The notes under the pieces are model-generated. The model was given only the letters and a program-made list of their open reading frames with translations. It made no database searches and was not told the origin of the DNA. Shown here one piece after another: positions 25,058-36,375 of a stretch of 64,000 nt of DNA (positions are counted from its first letter, which is position 1; each line of letters begins with the position of its first letter). The stretch is from Diadema setosum (taxonomy: Eukaryota > Echinodermata > Echinoidea > Diadematoida > Diadematidae). Location: positions 13,172,401-13,236,400 of the forward strand of contig CM067067.1 in NCBI GenBank assembly GCA_033980235.1. The letters run 5' to 3'. The translations under genes and the position numbers were made by a program.

Positions 25058-28000
25058 CACTTCTAAGTCTGTTACATCTGCATAATACATCTGCATAGAT
25101 TCTAGTCTCATCTTTTAGCATTATTATATTGATATCGATAAATATTGATACATTACTTGGCACCAGCACAAATACGTAATGCTCATGCTGCACGCGCGCA
25201 GCGATACATTGCATCTTTTTCCCACTTCATGATATCGCAAAAATGTACCTTAGAGAGAGGCAAACCCAAGTTAAATTACCAAGGAGGCCGTCAGCCCAGT
25301 CAAATCATTTTCATACTGAAGGTGTCCTCCTTGTTGAATCAAATGCATTGTCTTTTATGATTGATGCAATGATGAATATTTTGTAATGATACAGCTGTAC
25401 ATGGTGGAATGAGATTGTACTTTTGTTTTGTTCTTTGCAATTTAGTAATTCTTTTTTTATCTCTTCACGTTATTGCACTCTCTTGTTTTGCTTTTACTGG
25501 AGATGCAGAATAAGTGCAAACACACAAGCCAATGACAGGGATATTTGTGCCACTATTCTTATTTTCTTTTCCTATTGGTCAATTCTCTTGTGTCTAAAGG
25601 GTCCATCTGACAAAAAAGTTGATTTTTCTTCTATATGAAAAAATGAAATGAATAAATCTTCGCTCACCTTACGTTAAATGTGATTATTCATATTTTCTGA
25701 CGGCAATCGTATCAACGGTATCAGAAGCATGATGTGGAATGGAGTTATAAGGTATTGTATCTCATTGGTCTGGATCGCGTCACAATAGGGTCATATATCC
25801 ACCATGGTTTCGATGGGAATTCCTTATTGAAAATCTGCTTTGAATGCTACAGCCATATTGCCTGTCTTTTCATCGATCAGTAAAAACGTCAACATGATAT
25901 ACAAGTAACAAGTCCGAACATACACCACAGCAAACACAATTCATGTCAAGACTTCGACGACATATCAAGAATATAGGACGCGCTTCTTTTTCCCCATTTT
26001 TTATGTAATCGATAACTTGTAGCGTTGTTTTCCCAGAGGAACTAACATCAATTACGAGCTAGGATTTTCCGCCTTCTGATTCGACATCAAACAAAGTAAA
26101 TGACAAGAAAGGATGCAGAGAAACAATCTTCAGTCGTCCACATTTTGGCTTCCCCTCTTTACCTTTTGTGTTGTGATTAAAGGGCTCAATGAAGATTGAT
26201 GGGCGAAGAATACGAAGAAAAGTCACATGCTCTGACGTTTATTACGACTACAAAATGCTGACTTTGATACCAGCGATGCTGAAAGCAGATTTGATTTACA
26301 CTGAATATTTGATTGGAGACGTTCACTCCAACACTCGGTCATGTCAAAAGGGGTGCCTTGGCCAATATGTCTGTCAGATCAATTACCGGCTTCGTGTCAA
26401 AATGACGTCACATCCACTCTCCTGTCCGATGCTGAATAGAAGAATGAACGACACTGCTTTCCGAAAAACTTGATCCTAAGTCGCAAATTCAATCATCAAA
26501 TTTTTGTCATCCCTTACCATATATCGATGTGTTCAGTTGTTACAAAATATATTTAATTTGTTGTGAAGAAATCACACTGGTTACCATGGTTAAGTGATCT
26601 TGAAAGGCTCTTAACGACGCTATTCGATTGGACTTCTACTTTCAATTGTGCCAGCCTGTTTTAGGTCAGTATATTATGTTGGTTTATGTGTGTTTCAGTT
26701 TGTAATAAAATGCAAAGCTACGAATCTTTAACATCGAGTGAAAACGGAGAAGACTTTGGAAACTTATGTTTGGGAGAGAAAATTGACATAAGTGTAATCA
26801 CGAAGCTGAGTTGTGTTCATTTAGGATCGGAAACCCGATGTCATTAGACAGACTTGCTGGGCTGCATTCAAGCCTATAGTAGTTTGTCTATCAATCAAAA
26901 GCAATGAAAAAAAAAAATCTTCAAAAAAATCACCTGTACATGGAATGTTTTCCATTATAGCAACGTTTGTTGCAACACATACAGGCTTTATCCATATACC
27001 CTGTATGAGTTATGATTTGATTTATGTAATAATCAATTTCTTTTAATTCTGTATCCCCATTTTACTGTAAGATTACCAGTCTAGATTGAATTTATATGTT
27101 ATTCATCTGACAATCAGATTGTCTTCCCCTTATTTTGATTATATTATCATGAGCTGTTGAGCATATTTCTACAGAAACTGTGCAATGTAAATATACATTT
27201 ACAATTATTAATCAACAATATGATTGCTGCTGTGATATTTCCCCTATTTCTTGAGGCAGAACACTTTGTCCTAAGTACATGAAACGAAGCTGTTGGTCGA
27301 GTCCTGAAAACCAAGTTCATACACCTGTACACCATTTCGCATATCACAAAGAATCATGAATAAGAAACACGAGCAAGGAAGCAACGAAAACGAGGGCTTG
27401 AAAGAGGCGGTCGACGCAAATCACTTCTCCCTGTTTATTAAACGGATGGGAGCGATTGACATCGAAAGAGAATATCAACCGGGACCAGCGAAGTCTCATG
27501 AGAGAGGAGCAGTAAGAATCCTTTATTGACTGATTCATAGATTTGAGTTATTTTAGCGAGCCCTTCGTGGCGACATTACTCAGGCTCTCTCTTAAAATTA
27601 CTTTTGCAAGACATAAAACCATAACCATCCTCACACTCATGCAAACCTGCAGGTGAATATAAATCGAACTGTATAAATACTCAAAACATATGATTAAAGT
27701 TGGCTGGATTGATGGTCATTGGTTTATATGCTAAAATAAGAATGGGGGGGGCACTCGATAAAGAGAAAAAAGCTGTTTGAAAACTGTTTTGATTTGTCCC
27801 TGCTTCCGCGGCTGTTTAATAAGTTGTAATCAAATCGTGTGCAAATTCAGTTTTTTCCGTCACCTGCTGCAGATGGGAAGGAAGGTGACGACATAGAAGA
27901 GGACCCGGTGATTCGATTTGCATGTACACCCGTTCAGTGGCTGTCATCTCTGTAGGAAGACAGCTAGACTGCACGCGTGCTTTTGGCGCCGAGCTCCATA

Positions 28001-28753
28001 CAGCTGTTGCTGACAAGTTTTCTGTGATGAATTGATAATTCGTCCGTGGCTAACTGTAACAAGTGGACAAAAGAAGGCAGTAAACGTGGAAATAGGTCAG
28101 AGAGCGTCTGGACTAAAAGTATCAATGCATGTTGATTAATGCAAATGAAAGCGTTTCAAAGACAAAACAATAGGAGAGATGTGACTTCCTTGCAGCCCTT
28201 ACTGTGTATACGTTTTCAAACTTTTGAAGCCTTTTCTGTGTATGTTTTCAAACTTTTTAACATTATGTTTGTTCCTTTCAACTTCTTAAAACAATACTTG
28301 TTTGTTGGTTCATTTTATGTGCCGTATAGAATCCTGACAGCACCGTTGAATGCAGCTGCTGGCATCGACTTCATGTTTCAGTGAGATGAATGTGGCAGTC
28401 GGGAAGATAAATTTGTTCGGCTTTGAGGAATGGCGTGGGTGGGGAAATAAGAACATGCACTGGCATTTTCATCCGCTTGAAACATCTATTCTTGTCTTTA
28501 TTCCATGTCAATAGATGTAGATTCTAAAAACAACAACAACAACAACACAATGAATTGAATAGCTTTCCTAAACTTTGAGTTGAAGAGGTTATCATGATGC
28601 AGCAGAGTTCATTATCCTGCAAGTATTGTTGCAATCTTTGACGATCGCTCGACAGTGCAAAAAGTGCGGATCTATCGATATAGGCCTACATTTTTTTTTC
28701 ATGTGTGAGTTATTTGTTGTATTGCGCATGGGAAACTATAAGGTCATTGAATA

Positions 28754-28807
<54 letters not shown>

Positions 28808-29201
28808 TAAATGCGTATACACACATACACAGTAGAACATAATGACACGATGTAATTGTCATGAAGGTGCATTTACAATGGGTATGCCGACATCCAACAT
28901 GGAAAATTACTCTCTCTCTCTCTCTTTCCTAAGTTTCCGTGTACGTGTTAATTCACGTGGCTTTATTGAATGGTGTCAAATCAAACTAGGAGAACTTTTC
29001 TATCATATCAAGAGTTTTGTCTGTTTTCCACGAAGACGGCGTTATTAGCGGTAATTACAAATGAAAGTTATTAGACAAGGTGCTAAACTCTCTCCTTGAT
29101 CAATAGATAAAAAAGTCATCTCCTGACAACAACAACAAAACATTTTGTAGGGCTCACATCTATTGTCTTCCATGTAGAAATATGACGTTCATTGGGAGGG
29201 A
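25058..29201. other. Non-coding stretch
   Basis: No supported gene. A TA array lies at 28751-28805, and a second palindromic TTACCATGGTTAA-type core, a weaker RFX-like site, is at 26581-26593. ORFs of 60-94 codons occur (for example 26189-26473) without recognisable motifs. Confidence 0.55.
28751..28805. repeat. TA microsatellite
   Basis: About 26 TA units with one GTG interruption at the start. Confidence 0.96.
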
Positions 29202-29464
29202 AACACAGTGTCCCACAGTGTGAGTAACACAGTGTGAAACAGAGTGAACACAGTGTGAAATCTCTTCACATTGTTAAATTCGAGCGTTTTAAAACTGTGA
29301 ACACAATGTGAGTCATCAATTCACAGTTTGAATCAAAGCATTATTGTGAACACTCTGTGAAAACCACACCACAGTGTGAAATCATCTTCACACTGTTGAA
29401 TTCGAGCGTTTTCACATAGTCGACTATGTGAACACACTGTGAACACACTGTGGGACACTGTGTT
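29202..29464. mobile_element. MITE made of CACAGTGTG repeats
   Basis: Perfect 21-base terminal inverted repeats: the left arm 29202-29222 starts AACACAGTGTCCCACAGTGT and the right arm 29444-29464 is its reverse complement. The interior holds many further CACAGTGTG/CACACTGTG units in both orientations and two direct copies of a longer unit containing GTGTGAAATC and AATTCGAGCGTTTT (29248-29293 and 29366-29411). A hairpin ATAGTCGACTAT lies at 29416-29427. Repeated short motifs next to and inside the ends are the usual sign of transposase-binding sites in non-autonomous DNA transposons. No clear target duplication was found. Confidence 0.75.
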
Positions 29465-30325
29465 CATTCCAGTAGGGAATGTTGTTGCTGAAGAATGTTT
29501 ATCATTGACCAAAAAATGATCTGACCATACTTATTGCAGACACCGTCGGAAAAGTAAGGTATTGACATCATCAACTCAGCAACCTTGAATTTGTGGTCAC
29601 AACAATAATATCTAAATTCGGTTAAAACGTTTGAAGTCTAAACCTTCCATAACATTCCTATGATTTGAAGTCCGAGTCTGATGAAAAATATCTGTATTCT
29701 TATACTAAGGGCAGTTGAGCGTGATGCGGATTTTCGCTGTAATTATACATATGTACATCTAATCGAACAATATACTTATGAAATTATTTTTCTATCAATC
29801 AATACTTCTAAAAGACATTTTTTTAGATACAGTATATAAATTACTGATATATAAATTATACATGAGTATGTTTTCACCCTATATTATTCTACAGGAAAAG
29901 ACAACAAAACCATGAACACAGGAAACCATAAATGTAAATTGGCAATATGAGTACATGAAAAGAAAAGGAAGCTTAATGGCAAAAAGCAAAACAAAACAAA
30001 AACAAAAACAAAAACACCAAGAAACAAACAAAAGAGACAAAAACAGTCCAAGAAATATTTTGCATGATATCCATGGGAATGGATGAAAATGTATAACACT
30101 GAAATCTCTTCTTCCTTGCGGAGTCAAGTGAATCCATGTGAATAATAATTTGTGACCGATGGCCATGAAATAAAAACTGGTATAAGCACGAGAACTTTCT
30201 ATCCGTTGCAAAGCATTTTTAAAGGCTTCGTTTGCTCTACTCGTCTTAAAATTGGGTTGGGCAGAGATGCATATCTTTTAATCCCCACAGATCGCTAGAA
30301 GAAGCGAAGCGCGCGTTTTTCCCCC
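29465..30325. other. Non-coding stretch
   Basis: A-rich with a CAAAA-type repeat at about 29985-30020. Minus-strand phenylalanine-rich ORFs near 29879-30211 are translations of A-rich sequence. CCCCACAG (30283-30290) could be a splice acceptor for the small ORF that follows. Confidence 0.5.
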
Positions 30326-30535
30326 ATGGCTGCATTGCTTCAGGAATTTATTTCGCAACACGACAGGGAAAGACAAGAAATAGGGAATAAGACGGAAAAG
30401 ACGCTTTGGTCCTCATTTGCCGATAAATCAGACCTCGCAAAAGTTTTTAACAGTATTCCAGTCAACGGACGTGCTCTTTCAAAGTTCAGACGAAGCGAAA
30501 AGGGAAAGAAAAATGAGAATGAGGAAAGAGCATGA
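30326..30535 (+). CDS. Small ORF with protein-like composition, unidentified
   Basis: A 69-codon ORF starting at CCCCCATGGCTGC (G at +4) and ending at TGA 30533-30535. The product begins MAALLQEFISQHDRERQEIG, is hydrophilic and lysine/glutamate-rich toward the C terminus (KGKKNENEERA), and contains a stretch of alternating hydrophobic residues that could form a helix. There is no signal peptide or membrane segment. Upstream, CTTTTAATCCCCACAG|AT ends at 30290 and could be a 3' splice site; AATAAA occurs at about 30889. Unlike most ORFs here it is not a translation of low-complexity DNA. It may be a terminal exon, a small protein, or chance; no family is recognised. Confidence 0.25.
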   Translation: MAALLQEFISQHDRERQEIGNKTEKTLWSSFADKSDLAKVFNSIPVNGRALSKFRRSEKGKKNENEERA

Positions 30536-33500
30536 ACAGTGCTTCAGAGGTACATGTATCAACCGAAAAACGAGGCAAATCTGACTTCAAATACATGCCT
30601 TTTTTTGCCAAAGAATCCCAAATGAAAGGTCTAACAAGAGCTAACCTGTTATGACTAAAGGGCTTAAGGGCATATTATTGTGGTTTTCTACTAGTTTCAT
30701 GGCCGGAAATTAAACTGGCGAGCCTTTTTTTTCATACCCAGTAACTGAAAGCACTATGAATATAACAAATACAGGAAAAAAAAATTAATGGATGATGACC
30801 TGTTGTAAAGCACTTGGAATGACATCGTTGACATTTTATCTCAGACCACCTAAAATTTGATAGGAAAGGACAGAAAAAATATTGATGATAATAAACCTTT
30901 ATATATCTAATATATTTCATTTCATTTCATTTCATTTCATATGTATGTATGTATATATATATATATATATATATAGGCTTACAGGCAGTATAGTATAGTC
31001 CACTTTTCCAGACGTAGACCTATCAGGAGTAGACGTAGACGTAGGCCACGTAGACCTAGGAGTTTAAACAAAACAAACAAAGACAAAATACGTCAGAAAA
31101 CGTCACGATCAGCTTCACATCTTCTTGTCAGCCATTCCATGACGTCATATACATACATGTAGGAAACAAGTGTACCATCCTTGATATGACTGTTTCAAAC
31201 CTCTCTCAAGTAGTTTGTGGAATGTTTGTGAAATCAGTACAAGGTGCAACCAATCGTGACTTCAAAATATAGTACTAAAATCATATAATTAGAGTTGTAA
31301 AATGGTTTTACAGAGACCACAAAACATTTTGAAGTGTTACCAGTTTGAATTATTACAATGTTTGAGTTGCTTATAATATTGCTTGATTTGATCTAAGTAT
31401 TCATTGGGCACTGTTGGGGCAAATTATTTTTCAATAGGGCCCCATATATGTACTACATTTTCCACAATAACAACAACACCAACATCAACAAGTGTCAATC
31501 AATTTTCGATTATCTTTTTACTTTTATTGCAGTGATTAACTGGATAAACAGGCTTCCCCACTTATGCGATATTAGGTTTTTGTGTGTTTTTTTCTAAGGC
31601 TTCTAATATGATATTCAAACTAAACTGAAGCGACTCATGGGCATTTCCACTGCAAAATATTCTTAATGAAAGATGGATATCTATATTATGTCTATTTCAT
31701 ACTCACCACTAAACCATGTTGTAATTATGTACCGTCAAAGTGCCTGCAATTAGTCTCTGGGCTGGTATGAAATACGTTTGGGGCATTTATTTCTCTAACA
31801 AAGAGGTTATATTAATTTCATGATGTTTTATACAATAGCTATTACAGTTTTCCTCCAAATACGCTGGAGAATAACTGGACTTATGTGTGAAATTCTTAAA
31901 TTCAAATTTGCTTTATTTCGCTGTTGTTTTCTAAAGCACTTGATTGGGCTATTGTCAGGATAAAAGCTTGATATAAGAAGAGTTTGATAATCGCCACCTA
32001 AGGCATAACATGATAATGTGTCAAAGTCCTGTTATCAAAATTTAGAGGTCAATTCAACGTCAGATCAATTTATTTCATACTTCTCATTAAATAGGGTTTA
32101 ATTGAAAATTATATGACCACCAATTATTGTATTCTGTCCATAGTTAACAAATAAAAGAATGTAATAAACGCAAACAAGGGGAAACTGACCAGAAATGAAT
32201 TTAGTTTATTACTGAAAAATTAAGCAAAGAAAATGGGATAAGTAGAAATAAAAATATCTAAATAAAAAATGAATACATATAAAATCTGTATTTGCAATAA
32301 TTTTGATGATAATTGGTCGATATCGAAATTACGGTTAATTTTGTAAAAAGTAATACGAGAGAAGTATGACGAGACTTACATAACAGAAAGTTTGTATGGC
32401 TATGAGATCCGAATAATCTGTGATTGTGAATAAAAAAGGAGAGTCGAATGATATGAAATGAATGAAAAAAAAATGAAATCAAATAAAGAAAATGAGATAC
32501 TAGGTTTCATTCTGGAAACTAAAAGTGAACCACGCTGTGACCTAGTTTTCATATGCTTTCAGAATGGGACATGATTATTGTATATGCATAAGAGATAAAG
32601 AGATAATCACTAGGCCCTCCTAAAAAAAACAACAACAAACAAACAAACAAACACGAGGACTATTAGCACACTGCGTCGATTTGTTAAACATTTGCACTGC
32701 AGGACGTGTATTTACAGAAAGATAGGATCGGGTTATCACAAGATGATCTAGTTAAACACGGACAAATGGGTGGACAAAATAATGAAGTGACCATTAACAT
32801 GTCTGGACATAGGAAAAGGGATAAAATAATCTTAGCTGCATGCATCTGTAAGTCCTTGGCGTGATAGTGGACATGAATGCGTGTACATGTGTGTGTGTAT
32901 GTGTGTGGGGCGTGCGTGTGTGAGTGCATGCTCGTGATAAATGTGTCGGGGCATCGTGTTACACCGTCTTGAGTCATCCGTGCGAGCATGTAAATGCACG
33001 CTAAAAGCCACTATCAATAACGTAGGTATCAAGAATGGGCTGCTCGCCAGGCGGTTTCCATTGTTGAATGACAGAGGAAATAGCAAGGGTAAGATACCAA
33101 ACAAACGTCTAATATTTCTCCATTTTATATTTGTCCAATGGTTGACTTCCTTCTTTGCTTCTGTTTTTCTTCATCAGTTAATGACAGAAGAGTACTTGCA
33201 GGTTTCCAGGAGGTGTTCCTGTTTACGAAGTCTTCCAATGTACACCGGCACAGCAACAACATGCTTTTTAGAAAACAAGACTGTGACAAGTGTCATTGGC
33301 AATAATATGTGTATTTGGCAGGAGATGAAAATGTGTGTAAACATGTATGTATTAGATGAATAGCTGTGATATTTTATTGAAAACTTAGAATGATAATCAA
33401 GCATTTCTGCTCCGAAAGTCCATTAACTGCGCCACCTTAAACATGTGCGAAAAACCATGTCCCAGACCCCCCCCCCCCCCAACCGTCGTACATTGAACAT

Positions 33501-33875
33501 TGCAGTGTATGGTCACTACATTCAAAGAGAAGAAGTTGTCCTTTAGTATTTAACTGTATTATCAATTTTACGCTTGAACTTTAGTGTGAACTGGCAAGTT
33601 GATCTGAAAAAAACAACAACAATAACATCAAACGACTCCAACAACAAAATTAAATGTGGCAAAACACGTCAAACTTTAATAGTCAAGTTGTTATATCTCA
33701 ACATTAATGTGATACGGATAAATCAAAAAGCGATATATACATGTATGCTCTCCAACAGCATTCAAATAATTAGATTTTTATGAACAATTTTGCACGAAAT
33801 GATACTGCATTTATGCTGGTACAATTTCTGATACTGATGCGTCTCTTAACACTGATGTTACTAACGTTACTGCCA
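30536..33875. other. Non-coding stretch
   Basis: Contains an ATTTC pentamer array followed by TA repeats (30911-30975), a cluster of GTAGAC/GTAGGCC units (31011-31060), a CAAA tract near 32636-32652, TG-rich sequence near 32880-32935 and a run of 14 C at 33467-33480. The 140-codon ORF at 32941-33363 is within chance expectation and has no recognised motif. Confidence 0.55.
30911..30975. repeat. ATTTC pentanucleotide array joined to ATGT/TA repeats
   Basis: Five to six ATTTC units, then three ATGT units, then about ten TA units. Confidence 0.93.
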
Positions 33876-33929
33876 AGCGCGCCGGAACACTTCTGGTTTT
33901 GGGGGGGCAAAATCTCAACGGGGGCACAT

Positions 33930-34790
33930 TTATGTGACGATGTGAGATCCTCGGCGCGGGAGCGAAGCGAGTGAGGGGGGGGGGGTGTGGAAAGGGGGAT
34001 ACCTCCCCCCCCCCCCCTCCACTGTAGAGAGCTTTTGTAAAACAGGGTACAAAAGTCGCGTTTATAGACCACTTAAAAGCAAATTTCTAAGGAATTAAAC
34101 ATAGTGAAAAATAATCAGTGCGAAGGACTATGATTATTACATACGGCCGAGTACATAATAATGTGATTGTGTGAGATCCTCGGCGAGGGAGCGAAGCGAC
34201 CGAGCGGGGGAGGGTGTGGGAGGGGGGATACCTCCTCCCACGGTAGAGACTTTTTGTAAAAACAGAGTATAAAAGTTGCGTTTATAGAGAATTTAAAGCA
34301 AATTTCTAGGGAATTAACATATTGAAAAAAATCAGTTGGAAGGACTATGATCATAATATACTGGAGTACATTAATAATGTGATGGTACAAATCCTCGGCG
34401 AGGGAGCGAAGCGACCGAGCGGGGGGAGGGTGTGGGAGGGGGATACCCCCTCCCACGGTAGGGACTTTTTGTAAAAACAGAGTATAAAAGTCGCGTTTAT
34501 AGAACATTTAAAAGCAAATTTCTAGGGAACTAACATATTGAAAAAATCCGTTGGAAGGACTATGATCTCAACATACGGGGGGGTATATTATGTGATGGTG
34601 TGAGATCCTCGTCGAAGGAGCGAAGCGACCGAGCGGGGGAGGGTGTGGGAGGGGGATACCCCCTCCCACGGTAGGGACTTTTTGTAAAAACAGAGTATAA
34701 AAGTCGCTTTTATAGAGCATTTTAAATTGAATTTCTGAGGAATTAAACATAGTAAAAGAAATCACTGCGAAGGATTATAATAACTTATGA
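33930..34790. repeat. Four-copy tandem array, 214-229 bp period
   Basis: The landmark ATCCTCGGCGAGGGAGCGAA recurs in diverged form at about 33947, 34176, 34391 and 34605, so the copy-to-copy distances are 229, 215 and 214. Each unit contains GAGCGAAGCGACCGAGCGG, a G-rich run, GGGGGATACC, a C-rich run (CTCCCACGGTAG), a TTTTTGTAAAAACAGAGTATAAAAGTCGC block and an AATTTCTAGGGAATTAA block. GGAGGGTGTGGGAGG and CCTCCCAC may pair. Minus-strand ORFs across the array repeat the same peptide but the period is not a multiple of three in most copies, so coding is unlikely. The first copy is the most diverged. Confidence 0.9.
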
Positions 34791-35199
34791 AAACTTTTCA
34801 TTTTACTATAGATACGGGCAGAACGAGCGAGCCACTTTTACTTTGCAATTTATCTGAAATGTACTCATTATAAGCTTAAACGTGATCGCATCGTTCGAAC
34901 AATCAAAATATTCTTATACTGCTAGAAAGCAAAGAAGAAAATGAAATGTGTAAGGTTTACTAAAGGTATGTTTCAGCGGGCACACTCGAGGACACGAGGC
35001 TACCATCTATACACTAAATTTACTCATAAGTTACTATTAGTGTATAGATACAATAAGGTATGTTGTTAGTGTATTATTATCTTCGCCCCGTTAGGGGCGA
35101 AAATTTTTGCATTTTCAGTTATGAAATTACAACATTTAGACAAGAAATATGCCTTTATTGTTCATTTTGGTCTTTAAATCAGTGATTAATAATCTGTTA

Positions 35200-35310
35200 C
35201 AGGGGGCACTTTGGGGGGGGGGGCAAAAACTCGTTTTGCCCCCCCAACATTTTGTTTGGGGGGGGCAAGTGCCACCCCTGCCCCCCCCCCCCCCGCTTCC
35301 GGAGCCCTTG
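35200..35310. repeat. G/C-run element with perfect hairpin
   Basis: Seven G, CAAAA (35217-35228), a five-base loop, then TTTTG and seven C (35234-35245) form a perfect 12-bp stem. Another G run, GGCAAGTGCCACCCCTG and 14 C follow, ending in GCTTCCGGAGCCCTTG. A related string (CGCCGGAACACTTCTGG followed by G7 and CAAAATC) occurs at about 33880-33910, next to the tandem array, which suggests one repeat family contributed to both. Confidence 0.6.
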
Positions 35311-36260
35311 ATTCTGAAGCTTTTCTGAATAAATAGAAGTGATACTGACCAATGCATAGTATCAAAGAAAGCAGTTGAACGAGCATAGTATGCGATTGTG
35401 ATTCCTGAAACCATTGAAGTTTGTTTGTTTTTTTGTAGGTGAAATGTGTGTAATGAAGAATTTCTTAATTCATTTTCCATTCGCATTAATTGTGGTTTAA
35501 CAGCCTGCTGAAAAGGATTCCCCGTAATGCGTGGGATAATAAACTCCCTCGGCGTACTTGGGCGGTAGAGTCCTTTTATGACGTAACAAATCGATGAGCT
35601 GTATGGTGTCGTCTGCTGTCTTCGATGCTCGATCTCGACCCTTTAATAAATTGGTCGTGGATTCGGGTCAATGCCTTGACGCTTGAGTCCTTGAGAAAGA
35701 CAAAAACAAGCCGTAGCAATTTCCTCCACGCATGTACGGAGGCGAAATTCTGCTGGGGGGGGGGGGGGGGGGGTTGAAACTTTCGCATGCGGTCAATCCA
35801 GTCAATACATGCTGTCAAAGAAAGCTACTGAAATCGCTCCACGAGTGATAGGAACGATGCCCGCAGGAATCTAGGGGTAATTATTATTTTAAAACAGTTT
35901 GCCGGAGGCTACATGTTCTTGTAAAGACTTTCAGTGTCGCGGAACCTGGGGATGGGGGGGGGGGGGGGCCTGCATCTCCCCTCCCTCTCCACAGACACAC
36001 ACGCTTTGACTAAATAGAAAAAATAAATAATGACAAACACGTAAAAAAATGGAAAAAGAAATCATAACAAAGCCCATGACTTTCCTGACCTCACAAACAA
36101 CCAGACAACACAGACAGACATGCAGACAGACAGACATACACATACACACACGCACACACACACACACACACCCCCCACATAAAGGGCCCTGATTCCAACT
36201 TTGCATACTTAATATACGTTGTAAAATCCATGCCTCCTTTCCAGATTGAGAGCGGTCGGT
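35311..36260. other. Non-coding stretch with G runs
   Basis: Contains 19 G at 35755-35773, 15 G at 35954-35968 and a CA tract near 36135-36170. The minus-strand ORF 35576-35818 has a polyproline stretch that is only the translation of the G run. Confidence 0.55.
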
Positions 36261-36265
36261 AATAT

Positions 36266-36291
36266 CAGGGAGGTGATCTCTCACCTCCCTG
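36266..36291. repeat. Perfect hairpin CAGGGAGGTGA/TCACCTCCCTG
   Basis: An 11-bp perfect stem (36266-36276 with 36281-36291) around a four-base TCTC loop, with flanking ATAT on both sides extending the symmetry. It sits about 85 bases before the nested transposons; its role is unknown. Confidence 0.85.
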
Positions 36292-36375
36292 GTAATATTC
36301 TGGCAGACCGCTTCGCATCTCTGACGGGCTCAAATTGGTGGCTGTCTACGAGTAACGGACACTGACTAATCCTAT

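Noticed and set aside
34115..34507. 130-codon minus-strand ORF with repeated VPTVGGGIPLPHPPP peptides
   Set aside because: Translation of the 214-229 bp tandem repeat; the period is not a multiple of three, so the frame is not maintained across copies.
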